NCBI RefSeq assembly: GCF_021295095.1 | Contig: NZ_JAJLQX010000001.1 | Coordinates: 248,001-312,000 of the forward strand | Origin: Phocaeicola oris | GTDB taxonomy: Bacteria > Bacteroidota > Bacteroidia > Bacteroidales > Bacteroidaceae | Length of the DNA: 64,000 nucleotides | Direction of reading: 5' to 3' | Shown here: positions 9,948 through 18,689 of the stretch, in pieces | Position numbering within the stretch: position 1 is the stretch's first letter | How the letters are laid out: the number at the start of each line of letters is the position of its first letter | Made by a program: the position numbers and the translations under genes | The notes under the pieces: generated by a model | Seen by the model: only the letters and a program-made list of their open reading frames with translations | Database searches by the model: none | What the model was told of the DNA's origin: nothing

Positions 9948-11225
9948 ACAAACAATTGCAACACGGCAAGTATCCTCAGTCACGCAATAACGATTGTCAA
10001 TACGCTCCTCAATCAACCAGACAATATCGGAACCTGAGCAAGCCACGAACTGATGCTGCTTTTGAAACAAAGAGAATTTCCGATCTGTCAAATAATCGGA
10101 TACATTCTTTGTTCCTTTCATTCCGAAGGGAACAAACTTATCCCCATGCTTCCAATGACGGACAGTAAGTGGCAGATGGAGCTTGTCGGCATCTAAATAA
10201 GCTAAATGTTTATCCTTCTTGATTTGAAAATCAGCATCATAATTAACTATTTTAATATCTAATTGAGGGATAATAACTTGATGATTCTTATTAAAAGCAA
10301 TAATTTCAGTTCGATCTCGAACTATATCCCATTCTTTAGACGAGAATTGTTTTCCGGATTGACCGTCAAGACTCTGAATAATATCTTTAATCTGAGCAGA
10401 GTTGAATCCCAAAGGAGACAAGATTTCAAATAAAACGGAGGAAGGAGCAATCTCTCTTTTTAATTGAGCAATATCAATGATCTTTTCATCCTCTTCATCT
10501 TTTAATAATACGCGATGTTTCGATTCAGTTATTGCAACATTATAGACTTTTGCCACATCAGACAGATGATTTGCTGTATCTATGATTGCATCGTTCACAG
10601 AAGGATTCATTCTTTTTAAAATGGGCATCACATCCAATCGGATAATATTACGTTTCACTTCATCAATTAAATTTGTACTATCCGTTACATAACTCTGATG
10701 TAGTTCGTCCAGATAAGTTAACATCTCATCCCTGCTTACTTCCAATAGCGGTCGAATAATATATCCGTTCTTTGCTTGAATCCCCCGAAGTCCGTTTATT
10801 CCCGTTCCACGAATAAGGTTTAAAAGAATAGTCTCCACACTGTCATCACGATGATGAGCTACGGCAATTACATCAGCATTCGTTTCAGTTTTCAAAGCAT
10901 CGAACCAAGTATAACGAAGTTCACGGGCAGCCATCTCAACAGACAAATGGTTTTCATTAGCGTAATCGATCGTTTTAAAAGACTTTACATAAAGTGGTAC
11001 GTGCACTTGATTACAGAGATTTCGAACAAACTCCTCATCCCTGTCCGACTCTATGCCACGTAAATGGAAATTGCAGTGGGCTGCAATCACATGATAATGT
11101 AATGCAAGCAATACACGTAACAAAGCAACGGAATCCGGTCCGCCACTCAGTGTCACTATCACCTTCTGTTCCGGAAGAATGAGTGATTTCCGGTTGATAT
11201 ACGACTGAACTTTCTTTTTAAACAC
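9939..11225 (-). CDS. tilS: tRNA(Ile)-lysidine synthetase TilS
   Basis: TilS attaches lysine to C34 of the CAU anticodon of a minor tRNA-Ile in the cytoplasm, which changes its decoding to AUA; it is essential in most bacteria. The 428-residue product has the PP-loop ATP pyrophosphatase motif SGGPDS at 27-32, the HHRDDSVETILLNLIRGTGINGLRGI region that follows it in TilS, and a C-terminal domain with a KHGDKFVPFGMKG stretch. The start is GTG: an in-frame stop lies a few codons upstream and no earlier ATG is available. It converges on the YfiH-family gene with a 9-bp overlap and no terminator between. Confidence 0.95.
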   Translation of the reverse strand: MFKKKVQSYINRKSLILPEQKVIVTLSGGPDSVALLRVLLALHYHVIAAHCNFHLRGIESDRDEEFVRNLCNQVHVPLYVKSFKTIDYANENHLSVEMAARELRYTWFDALKTETNADVIAVAHHRDDSVETILLNLIRGTGINGLRGIQAKNGYIIRPLLEVSRDEMLTYLDELHQSYVTDSTNLIDEVKRNIIRLDVMPILKRMNPSVNDAIIDTANHLSDVAKVYNVAITESKHRVLLKDEEDEKIIDIAQLKREIAPSSVLFEILSPLGFNSAQIKDIIQSLDGQSGKQFSSKEWDIVRDRTEIIAFNKNHQVIIPQLDIKIVNYDADFQIKKDKHLAYLDADKLHLPLTVRHWKHGDKFVPFGMKGTKNVSDYLTDRKFSLFQKQHQFVACSGSDIVWLIEERIDNRYCVTEDTCRVAIVCLK

Positions 11226-11337
11226 GAAACAAAGTTAAGACAAATCTCTATCTTTAGAAAAAAAACGGAAATAAGATTTGGTGATTCCGAAACTTAAGCC
11301 TATATTTGCACCGCTGAATGAAACAATCAAGGCGAAT

Positions 11338-11409
11338 GGTACCTTGGATGAGTGGCTTAGTCAGCGGTCTGCAAAACCGTGTACGGCAGTTCGAATCTGC
11401 CAGGTACCT
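11338..11409 (+). tRNA. tRNA-Cys (GCA anticodon)
   Basis: A 72-nt cloverleaf. Acceptor arm GGTACCT (11338-11344) pairs with AGGTACC (11402-11408) and the discriminator is U, as in tRNA-Cys. The anticodon stem GCGGT/ACCGT encloses loop CTGCAAA with GCA, and the T arm is GGCAG-TTCGAAT-CTGCC. The 3' CCA is not encoded. Confidence 0.96.
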
Positions 11410-11419
11410 CAATAAAATT

Positions 11420-11452
11420 AAAAGGAGTTGGGATAAAATCTCAACTCCTTTT
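11420..11452. terminator. Bidirectional terminator between the two tRNA genes
   Basis: AAAAGGAGTTG (11420-11430) pairs perfectly with CAACTCCTTTT (11442-11452). The tRNA genes converge on this hairpin, whose A/T tracts serve both directions. Confidence 0.85.
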
Positions 11453-11462
11453 GCTTTTCCAG

Positions 11463-11549
11463 CGGAGAGACAGGGATTCAAACCCTGGATACGGTTACCC
11501 GTATGCCGCATTTCGAGTGCGGTCCGATCGGTCACTCCGGCATCTCTCC
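11463..11549 (-). tRNA. tRNA-Ser (CGA anticodon)
   Basis: An 87-nt tRNA with a long variable arm typical of serine. On the minus strand the acceptor GGAGAGA pairs with TCTCTCC and the discriminator is G. The anticodon stem CCGCA/TGCGG holds loop CTCGAAA with CGA, the variable arm is a TACGGGTAACCGTA hairpin, and the T arm is CAGGG-TTTGAAT-CCCTG. Confidence 0.96.
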
Positions 11550-11606
11550 CTTTTTGACTTGCAAATTTAAACGCTTTCTACAACTAAAACAAATAACTCT
11601 TCTGAA

Positions 11607-11639
11607 TTTTGCAATAAATCTTTTTGTATAGTAATTTTG
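11607..11639 (+). promoter_or_regulatory. Predicted mutS2 promoter
   Basis: TTTTG ending at 11611, a 20-bp spacer and TAATTTTG at 11632-11639. Transcription should begin near 11646, which places an ATG at 11624 outside the message and supports the start at 11663. Confidence 0.6.
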
Positions 11640-11662
11640 TACCCTTATATAATAAGGTAATA

Positions 11663-14164
11663 ATGGTATATCCGAAAAACTACGAACAAAAGATAGGATT
11701 CGATTATATCCGACAGTTATTAAAAAGTAACTGTCTGAGCACTCTTGGCATGCAGAGGGTGGATGAGATGACATTTTCCAATCAATTCGATGATATAAAC
11801 AGCAAGCTCGATCAAACCGCTGAGTTCGTCCGCATTATTCAGGAGGAAAGTAATTTTCCTTCTCAATATTTCATTGATGTGCGTTCTTCTTTGAAACGAA
11901 TCCGTTTAGAGAGGATGTATTTAGATGAACAAGAACTCTTCGACTTAAGGCGTTCTCTGGAAACAATACGTGATATTATTTGTTTTCTTACTAAAAAAGA
12001 AGATGAAGACGATAAAACAGATTACGTTCCTTATCCGGCATTATGTAAGTTAACAGGTAATATTCAGGTTTTTCCTCAACTGATTAATAAAATCAATCAA
12101 CTTCTTGACAAGTTCGGAAAGATTCGAGATAATGCTTCCCCAGCCCTGAGTGATATTCGAAGAGAACTGGTCAAAATGGCAGGAAGTATTTCACATACAC
12201 TGAATAGCATTTTAAGGAGTGCTCAATCGGAAGGTTATATTGACAAAGATATCACTCCTACTCTTCGCGATGGACGATTGGTTATTCCTGTGGTTCCGGC
12301 ATTAAAGCGAAAAATTAAAGGTATTGTTCACGATGAATCGTCATCCGGTAAAACCGTTTTTATAGAACCTGAGGAAGTTGTTGAAGCAAATAATAAAATC
12401 CGTGAATTAGAAAACGATGAACGAAGAGAAATAATTCGTATCCTTACGGAATTCTCTTGTGTCATTCGTCCACAAATTCCGGAAATACTGCAATCATACG
12501 AATTTCTTGCTGAGATTGATTTTATTCGTGCGAAAGCTCTATTCAGCATCCAAACAAAGAGTTTGAAGCCTGAATTTAATAATGAATTGATTCTTGATTG
12601 GGGAACAGCTATTCATCCCATTCTTCAGATGTCTCTTGCAAAGCATGGAAAGAAAATCGTTCCTTTAGACATTGAACTGAATAAGACACAACGTATTCTT
12701 ATCATTTCCGGACCAAACGCAGGAGGCAAGTCCGTTTGTCTAAAAACTGTCGGGTTACTTCAATATATGCTCCAATGCGGTATGCTCGTTCCAATGGCGG
12801 AAAGTAGTAAAACAGGTATATTCGATAGTTTATTTATTGATATTGGTGACGAGCAAAGTATAGAGGACGATTTGAGCACTTATTCTTCTCATCTGACTAA
12901 TATGAAGATGATGTTGAAATCTTGTAATGAACGCAGTTTGATTCTGATTGATGAATTTGGAGGTGGAACAGAACCTCAGATTGGAGGTGCCATAGCAGAA
13001 GCTTTATTGAAACGATTCAATGAAAAAAATACTTTCGGAGTTGTTACAACTCACTATCAGAATCTAAAGCATTACGCCGAAGATCATGAAGGTATTGTAA
13101 ATGGCGCTATGCTTTACGACCGTCATTTAATGCAAGCTCTTTTTCAATTGCAAATAGGTAATCCAGGAAGTTCGTTTGCTGTGGAGATAGCCCGAAAAAT
13201 TGGTCTGCCCGATGATGTGATTACTGACGCGTCTGCTATTGTTGGTCAGGACTATATCAATTCGGATAAGTACTTGCAAGACATCGTTAGAGATAAACGT
13301 TATTGGGAAACCAAACGACAGAATATTCGTCTGCGAGAAAAACGAATGGAAGAGATTATTGCCAAATATGAGGCTGAGATTCAAGAACTCGACAAGAACA
13401 GAAAGGAAATTATTCGAAAGGCGAAAGATGATGCCGAAGAACTGTTGAAAGAGTCGAATGCCAGGATCGAAAGTACTATTAAAGCGATTAGAGAGGCTCA
13501 AGCTGAAAAAGAACAAACGAAAATCGTCCGTAAACAATTAGAGGATTATAAGTCTCAAGTTAAAGAGGTTTTTAATGATGATAAGATAGAACAGAAAATG
13601 CAGAAGTTGCGTAGAAAACAGCAACAGAAGCAAGAGCATAAAGAGAAAAAGATGCCAAAAACGGCGATCACTTCTATCGAAAAGAAAGAATTGCCCATTC
13701 AGGTGGGGGATTCGGTAAAGATTAAAGGTCAGACCGTCATTGGAAAGGTTAGTGAAATAAACGGTAACAATGCGATTGTAGTCTTCGGAATACTAAAAAC
13801 CAACATAAAGGTTGATCGATTAGAACATGTCGCAAAACAAAAAGTAGCCAATCAACCCATTGCGAAAAGCACGTTTGTCAGTACACAAACGCAAGACCAA
13901 GTATATGAAAAGAAACTGAATTTCAAACAAGATTTCGACGTTCGTGGAATGCGAGGTGAAGAAGCTATTCACGCGGTAACTTATTTCATAGATGATGCTA
14001 TTCTTCTGGGTGTTAGCAGAGTTCGTATTCTTCATGGAACCGGATCGGGAATTCTCCGGACATTAATCCGACAATACTTGGCTACAGTTCCCGGAGTTGC
14101 TCATTTCGAGGATGAGAATGTTCAATTCGGAGGAGCCGGTATTACCGTTGTCGATTTAGTTTAA
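11663..14164 (+). CDS. mutS2: Endonuclease MutS2
   Basis: MutS2 is a cytoplasmic MutS-like ATPase with an Smr nuclease domain; in different bacteria it suppresses recombination or rescues collided ribosomes. The 833-residue product lacks the mismatch-recognition domain of MutS. It has core/clamp helices, the ABC-type ATPase with Walker A GPNAGGKS at 350-357 and Walker B DEFGGGTEP from 430, a long charged coiled-coil around 530-650, and a C-terminal Smr domain with DVRG at 759-762 and HGTGSG at 791-796. The start at 11663 is chosen over an in-frame ATG 39 bp upstream because that one precedes the predicted transcription start. The gene follows the two tRNA genes and stands alone. Confidence 0.94.
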   Translation: MVYPKNYEQKIGFDYIRQLLKSNCLSTLGMQRVDEMTFSNQFDDINSKLDQTAEFVRIIQEESNFPSQYFIDVRSSLKRIRLERMYLDEQELFDLRRSLETIRDIICFLTKKEDEDDKTDYVPYPALCKLTGNIQVFPQLINKINQLLDKFGKIRDNASPALSDIRRELVKMAGSISHTLNSILRSAQSEGYIDKDITPTLRDGRLVIPVVPALKRKIKGIVHDESSSGKTVFIEPEEVVEANNKIRELENDERREIIRILTEFSCVIRPQIPEILQSYEFLAEIDFIRAKALFSIQTKSLKPEFNNELILDWGTAIHPILQMSLAKHGKKIVPLDIELNKTQRILIISGPNAGGKSVCLKTVGLLQYMLQCGMLVPMAESSKTGIFDSLFIDIGDEQSIEDDLSTYSSHLTNMKMMLKSCNERSLILIDEFGGGTEPQIGGAIAEALLKRFNEKNTFGVVTTHYQNLKHYAEDHEGIVNGAMLYDRHLMQALFQLQIGNPGSSFAVEIARKIGLPDDVITDASAIVGQDYINSDKYLQDIVRDKRYWETKRQNIRLREKRMEEIIAKYEAEIQELDKNRKEIIRKAKDDAEELLKESNARIESTIKAIREAQAEKEQTKIVRKQLEDYKSQVKEVFNDDKIEQKMQKLRRKQQQKQEHKEKKMPKTAITSIEKKELPIQVGDSVKIKGQTVIGKVSEINGNNAIVVFGILKTNIKVDRLEHVAKQKVANQPIAKSTFVSTQTQDQVYEKKLNFKQDFDVRGMRGEEAIHAVTYFIDDAILLGVSRVRILHGTGSGILRTLIRQYLATVPGVAHFEDENVQFGGAGITVVDLV

Positions 14165-14226
14165 AGGAAAATAAAGAATAGAATAACAGATAATTTCATA
14201 TTTTTGCAATCAATTTAAATAATTAA

Positions 14227-15435
14227 ATGAAATCATTACGCGAATTATATAGAATAGGTAACGGACCATCAAGCAGTCATACTATTGGTCCACGTCGTGC
14301 AGCTTTGAAATTTCTTGCCAAGCATCCGGAGGCAAAAAGTTTCGAAGTAACGCTTTATGGGAGTCTGGCTGCAACCGGAAAGGGACACATGACCGATAAG
14401 GCGATTCTCAATGTGCTTGAGCCGGCCGCTCCTACTGAAATTATCTGGAAATCACATGTCTTCCTCCCATTCCATCCTAACGGCATGACTTTCAAGTCGA
14501 AAGATAAGAAAGGAAAAATGACTGATGAATGGACTATTTACAGTGTAGGTGGTGGTGCCTTGGCAGAAGAAGGTTTTGACGATCGTTCCATTCCCGACAT
14601 TTACGATATGAACAAGATGGGAGAAATTCTTTATTGGTGTGAACATACGGGAAAAACTTATTGGGAATACGTCGATCAATGTGAAGATTCCAATATATGG
14701 AATTATTTGGACGAAGTATGGAACGTAATGAAACAATCTATTGAACGTGGGTTGGATCATGAAGGTGTGTTACCCGGTCCGCTTCATCTTCAGCGTAAAG
14801 CACCCACTTATTATGTAAAATCAATGGGGTATAAAGATAGCCTCCGCTCGCGCGGATTGGTTTTTGCTTATGCTTTAGCGGTAAGTGAAGAAAATGCGTC
14901 GGGAGGGCTGATTGTTACTGCCCCTACCTGTGGTTCGTGTGGTGTATTGCCTGCCGTGCTGTATCATCTTCAAAAAAATCATGGATTCAGCGACACCCGT
15001 ATTCTACGAGCTTTGGCGACTGCCGGATTAATCGCTAATGTTGTTAAAAGAAATGCATCTATTTCGGGAGCTGAAGCCGGTTGTCAAGCTGAAGTAGGAG
15101 TTGCCTGTTCTATGGCATCTGCCGCTTCGTGCCAATTATTTGGAGGTAGTCCAGCGCAAATAGAGTATGCCGCTGAAATGTCGCTTGAACATCATTTGGG
15201 AATGACTTGTGATCCTGTATGCGGACTGGTTCAAATTCCATGTATCGAACGTAATGCTTATGCGGCAGTTCAAGCTCTTGACGCAAACATCTATGCATCG
15301 TTCACCGACGGACGTCATCGTGTATCATTCGATAAGGTAGTCGAAGTCATGAAACAAACAGGACACGACCTGCCTTCTTTATATAAAGAAACCAGTGAAG
15401 GCGGATTGGCCAAAGGATACCGGCAAATGGATTAA
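14227..15435 (+). CDS. sdaA: L-serine ammonia-lyase, iron-sulfur dependent, single chain
   Basis: This enzyme deaminates L-serine to pyruvate and ammonia using a [4Fe-4S] cluster. The 402-residue chain joins the beta domain (SSSHT motif at residues 15-19) and the alpha domain in one polypeptide. The alpha domain carries the conserved PTCGSCGVLPAV, CMASAASCQ and GMTCDPVCGLVQIPCIERNA segments, whose cysteines include the cluster ligands. Length is somewhat shorter than E. coli SdaA (454), mostly between the two domains. A TATTTTTG box at 14199-14206 lies 20 bp before the ATG. The last 4 bp overlap the stop of the convergent lipoprotein gene. Confidence 0.94.
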   Translation: MKSLRELYRIGNGPSSSHTIGPRRAALKFLAKHPEAKSFEVTLYGSLAATGKGHMTDKAILNVLEPAAPTEIIWKSHVFLPFHPNGMTFKSKDKKGKMTDEWTIYSVGGGALAEEGFDDRSIPDIYDMNKMGEILYWCEHTGKTYWEYVDQCEDSNIWNYLDEVWNVMKQSIERGLDHEGVLPGPLHLQRKAPTYYVKSMGYKDSLRSRGLVFAYALAVSEENASGGLIVTAPTCGSCGVLPAVLYHLQKNHGFSDTRILRALATAGLIANVVKRNASISGAEAGCQAEVGVACSMASAASCQLFGGSPAQIEYAAEMSLEHHLGMTCDPVCGLVQIPCIERNAYAAVQALDANIYASFTDGRHRVSFDKVVEVMKQTGHDLPSLYKETSEGGLAKGYRQMD

Positions 15436-16025
15436 TCCTCAGAACTTTCGACGCTATCGACTACTGTAACAGGTATGTCGACAGCATCTTCATCTTTATC
15501 GATACTCATTTTTCCGAATGGTGTAATGGTAACTGAAAAAGGTATGTATAAGTCACTGCCGGGATAGCTTACGCTGGCAGCTAAAATTATATTTCCGTTA
15601 GCTTTTTCGGTTTTCTCTACATCAAATACCACTCCTTCGAGAATGGTTTTATTCAAATAATTATCAGATAAGAAAGAAGAAAAATCTCTTTTTACAAATG
15701 TTTTGCTAAACAAACGGGAATGATCCTGACGAGTAATGGTAACAATTATCACATTGTCGCTAAAAGTTCCCATATCCGACTTTACAAGTGGTAGAGAATC
15801 ACTTGGAATACGATTGATATATAATTGATAGTGTTTAGTACCCGCGACAATTTCCTGTTCAACCAACCAACTCTTCATGCGTTGAACACCGGTTTGTTTG
15901 TCAACACTGTCAATCTGATACATCAATTGTTTCTTTGCTTTCATATCCTCCGTCTTTGTATTTTTACAACCAGTCATAAAGAATGCTCCAAGTAACAGTA
16001 TAGTAAGATATCTCATAACTTTCAT
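15432..16025 (-). CDS. Lipoprotein, probably DUF4738 family
   Basis: The 197-residue product begins with a lipoprotein signal peptide ending in FMTGC (lipidated Cys at about residue 20), so it is expected in the envelope. The rest is a soluble, beta-rich sequence with no catalytic motif that I recognise. It resembles Bacteroidales lipoproteins assigned to DUF4738; that assignment is from memory of the family pattern and is moderate. It is monocistronic, convergent with sdaA with a 4-bp overlap, and divergent from the TrpB2 gene. Confidence 0.75.
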   Translation of the reverse strand: MKVMRYLTILLLGAFFMTGCKNTKTEDMKAKKQLMYQIDSVDKQTGVQRMKSWLVEQEIVAGTKHYQLYINRIPSDSLPLVKSDMGTFSDNVIIVTITRQDHSRLFSKTFVKRDFSSFLSDNYLNKTILEGVVFDVEKTEKANGNIILAASVSYPGSDLYIPFSVTITPFGKMSIDKDEDAVDIPVTVVDSVESSED

Positions 16026-16136
16026 TTTATTCTCACAAAATAACAGAAATAGATTGGTACTTGCAAGGAAAGAACAAAGATTTTCATTTTCTAAGAACTT
16101 TCTATCATTAGTTACTAATTTCTACTATTTTTTAAC

Positions 16137-16144
16137 TACATTTG
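16137..16144 (+). promoter_or_regulatory. Predicted -7 element of the trpB2 promoter
   Basis: TACATTTG matches TAnnTTTG. No good -33 TTTG is seen at the right distance, so confidence is moderate. Confidence 0.45.
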
Positions 16145-16182
16145 TCAATCAAAAAGAACTATAATATTAATTTTTTAATAGA

Positions 16183-17556
16183 ATGAGCAATAAACAAAAA
16201 CGTTTTTTCTTATCGGAAGAAGAAATTCCAAAGTATTGGTATAATATTCAGGCTGATATGGTTAACAAACCTCTGCCTCCTTTGAATCCTAAAACAAAAA
16301 AGCCTTTGAAGCCGGAAGATCTCTTCCCTATTTTTGCTAAAGAAGTTTGTTATCAGGAATTGAATCAGGAAGACGCATGGATAGAAATCCCCGAACCGGT
16401 TCTTGAAAAGTATAAATTTTATCGTAGCACACCTTTGGTTCGTGCATACGGACTGGAGAAAGCATTGGGTACTCCGGCACATATTTATTTCAAGAACGAG
16501 AGTGTCAGTCCGGTAGGTTCACATAAATTGAACTCTGCCCTTGCTCAGGCTTATTATTGTAAGATTCAGGGAGTTACCAATATCACTACGGAGACAGGTG
16601 CCGGACAGTGGGGAGCAGCTTTATCGTACGCCGCCAAGGTGTTTGGCCTGGAAGCTGCCGTATTCCAAGTTAAGATCAGTTATGAGCAAAAGCCTTATCG
16701 ACGTAGTATGATGCAGACATTCGGTGCTATTGTCACCGCATCGCCATCTATGTCAACTCGCGCAGGAAAGGATATCCTTACCAAATATCCTAACCATCAG
16801 GGATCTTTGGGTACCGCTATATCTGAAGCTATTGAATTAGCCATGAATACTCCGAACTGTAAATACACTTTAGGTTCTGTTCTAAATCATGTTGCTTTGC
16901 ATCAGACAATTATTGGTCTGGAAGCAGAAAAACAAATGAAGATGGCGGGGGAATATCCTGATATCGTTGTCGCTTGTTTCGGTGGCGGTTCAAACTTTGG
17001 AGGTATATCTTTCCCATTCATGCGCCATAAGATTTTGGAAGGCAAACAGACTCGTTTCATTGCTGCAGAGCCTGCATCTTGTCCTAAACTTACTCGTGGA
17101 AAATTTGAGTATGACTATGGTGATGAGGTTGGTTATACGCCATTACTTCCTATGTATACATTAGGACATAACTTCCAACCGGCCAACATTCATGCGGGTG
17201 GCTTACGTTACCATGGTGCCGGTGTCATTGTTTCACAGTTATTGAAAGATAAACTCATGGAAGCTGTTGATATTAAACAGTTAGAGTCATTCGAAGCCGG
17301 TGTTTTGTTTGCTCAGACCGAAGGAATTATTCCTGCTCCTGAATCATGTCATGCTATTGCAGCTACCATTCGTGAGGCAAAAAAATGCAAAGAGACGGGC
17401 GAAGACAAGGTTATTCTCTTCAACCTTTCCGGACATGGCTTGATTGATATGACTGCTTACGACCAATTCTTAGCAGGTAACTTGCAGAATTATGAGTTGA
17501 GTGATGCTGAAATTTCTAAAGATTTGGAAAATGTAATTCCATTACAACCTAAATAA
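16183..17556 (+). CDS. trpB: TrpB2-type tryptophan synthase beta-like protein
   Basis: A PLP enzyme that joins indole and serine to give tryptophan. The 457-residue length, the long N-terminal extension and the GSHKLNSALAQAYY motif mark the TrpB2 subclass, which lacks the usual contacts to TrpA. K115 in GSHK is the PLP lysine, ETGAGQWG at about 138-145 is the substrate loop, and GGGSNFGG near residue 268 binds the PLP phosphate. No other trp gene is nearby, so it is a stand-alone copy, possibly for indole salvage. It has its own -7 box and hairpin terminator. Confidence 0.93.
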   Translation: MSNKQKRFFLSEEEIPKYWYNIQADMVNKPLPPLNPKTKKPLKPEDLFPIFAKEVCYQELNQEDAWIEIPEPVLEKYKFYRSTPLVRAYGLEKALGTPAHIYFKNESVSPVGSHKLNSALAQAYYCKIQGVTNITTETGAGQWGAALSYAAKVFGLEAAVFQVKISYEQKPYRRSMMQTFGAIVTASPSMSTRAGKDILTKYPNHQGSLGTAISEAIELAMNTPNCKYTLGSVLNHVALHQTIIGLEAEKQMKMAGEYPDIVVACFGGGSNFGGISFPFMRHKILEGKQTRFIAAEPASCPKLTRGKFEYDYGDEVGYTPLLPMYTLGHNFQPANIHAGGLRYHGAGVIVSQLLKDKLMEAVDIKQLESFEAGVLFAQTEGIIPAPESCHAIAATIREAKKCKETGEDKVILFNLSGHGLIDMTAYDQFLAGNLQNYELSDAEISKDLENVIPLQPK

Positions 17557-17572
17557 ACGATGTTATTTTAAT

Positions 17573-17606
17573 AAAGAGGCTTCCTTTCAAAGGGAGCTTC
17601 TTTTGT
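17573..17606 (+). terminator. Terminator after trpB2
   Basis: AAAGAGGCTTCCTTT and AAAGGGAGCTTCTTT pair over 15 bp with two G-U pairs around a tight CA loop, followed by a T-rich stretch. Confidence 0.75.
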
Positions 17607-17648
17607 TTTCTATTGATAAGATGTCATTCATAAACAAAGTCGCTCAAC

Positions 17649-17774
17649 TGATGCATATCAATCGTTCAACTCATCCGCATGAATCGTTCAACTCATCCGC
17701 ATGAATCGTTCAACTCATCCGCATGAATCGTTCAACTCATCCGCATGAATTACTCAACTCATACGTATCACTTT
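17649..17774. repeat. 22-bp palindromic array A (six cores)
   Basis: Six 12-bp cores start at 17649, 17671, 17693, 17715, 17737 and 17759, exactly 22 bp apart. The middle four are identical (TCATCCGCATGA) with a fixed ATCGTTCAAC spacer; the outer two differ (TGATGCATATCA and TCATACGTATCA followed by CTTTTT). The array fills the gap between the convergent trpB2 and thioredoxin-like genes, past the trpB2 terminator. It is not a CRISPR array: the spacers are short and nearly constant. Confidence 0.9.
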
Positions 17775-17842
17775 TTCAATTTATAAAGAAAAAAAGATAG
17801 GTAGATCCGTATGACCTACCTATCTGATATATATGACAAAGT

Positions 17843-18688
17843 TTACTTTAGCTCATCATCGATTCTCTTTACCAAATCGGCAAATTCTTCGGGCTTATAA
17901 AGACGGGTGCGCATCATAATCTTTCCTTCTTTATTAATCAAAACATTACGTGTAATGCCCGACTCTCGTACAGCATATTTTGCATAGATTTCGGCTCCAG
18001 GGTCTAATCCAAGCGGATACGTCACACCGGTTTGCTCAGCAAACTTCTTCACTGTCTCAATTGGTTCGTCACGGTCGATGCCTATTAAAACAAAATTCGG
18101 ATCATCCTTGTATTGCTGCCAAATTTCACTTTCTATATGCGGCATCTCTTTTCGGCATACACCACACCAACTGGCTGTAAACTGTAACATAACCACTTTT
18201 CCACGGAGCTTACTCAGTGTAACTTGTTTCCCATCGACCAGTGTAATGGTAAAGTCTGGCGCTTCGTCACCATCGAAAACAATGTAACCGTTCTTATCCG
18301 ACTTTTCCAAGGAGTCCTCTCCCATAGACTTTTTCCATGTTTTAATTCCACCGCCCAAATTAATCATCCTATAACCGGCTTCAGTTAACAGAGTAGCTGC
18401 TTTGGCACTGCGTATACCTCCCAAGCAATATACTGCAACCGGCTTATCTGTCGTTAACAATTCTTTTGCTTGATCGAGGAAATCAGTTGCTTTCATATCA
18501 ATATTCATCGCGTTTCTAATATGACCGGCTACATATTCGCTATCAGTTCGCACATCCAGCAACTGAATGGTATCGGAATCAATAATCTTAGCAAATTCTT
18601 CTGCGCTGACGGTTGCAAACTTTTCCTGACTACATGCCGAAATAACAATACCGGCACTTATTAAAAGGAGAGAAAGAATCTTTTTCAT
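17843..18688 (-). CDS. Lipoprotein with rhodanese and TlpA-like thioredoxin domains
   Basis: The 281-residue product starts at the ATG at 18686-18688, one base after the stop of the upstream gene; an in-frame extension to 18721 would lie inside that gene and lacks a signal peptide. A lipoprotein signal ends at VISAC (C19). Residues about 25-125 form a rhodanese domain with active loop CLGGIR (C88), and residues about 140-281 form a TlpA/AhpC-type thioredoxin domain with WCGVC (C175, C178). The sequence suggests a periplasm-facing sulfur or thiol-redox protein; the substrate is unknown. The one-base spacing to the PHP-type lipoprotein gene implies translational coupling. Confidence 0.88.
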   Translation of the reverse strand: MKKILSLLLISAGIVISACSQEKFATVSAEEFAKIIDSDTIQLLDVRTDSEYVAGHIRNAMNIDMKATDFLDQAKELLTTDKPVAVYCLGGIRSAKAATLLTEAGYRMINLGGGIKTWKKSMGEDSLEKSDKNGYIVFDGDEAPDFTITLVDGKQVTLSKLRGKVVMLQFTASWCGVCRKEMPHIESEIWQQYKDDPNFVLIGIDRDEPIETVKKFAEQTGVTYPLGLDPGAEIYAKYAVRESGITRNVLINKEGKIMMRTRLYKPEEFADLVKRIDDELK

Positions 18689-18689
18689 A

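Noticed and set aside
11338-11549. Integration site of a mobile element at the tRNA pair
   Set aside because: No integrase, direct repeat of a tRNA end or foreign-looking genes are adjacent; housekeeping genes lie on both sides.
11254-11570. Short frames across the tRNA genes
   Set aside because: They read through tRNA-Cys, the terminator and tRNA-Ser and are not coding.
11624-11662. Longer N terminus for MutS2
   Set aside because: The upstream ATG precedes the predicted transcription start and adds residues not typical of the family.
17649-17774. CRISPR array
   Set aside because: Spacers are only 10 bp and nearly identical, cores are 12 bp, and no cas gene is present in the window.
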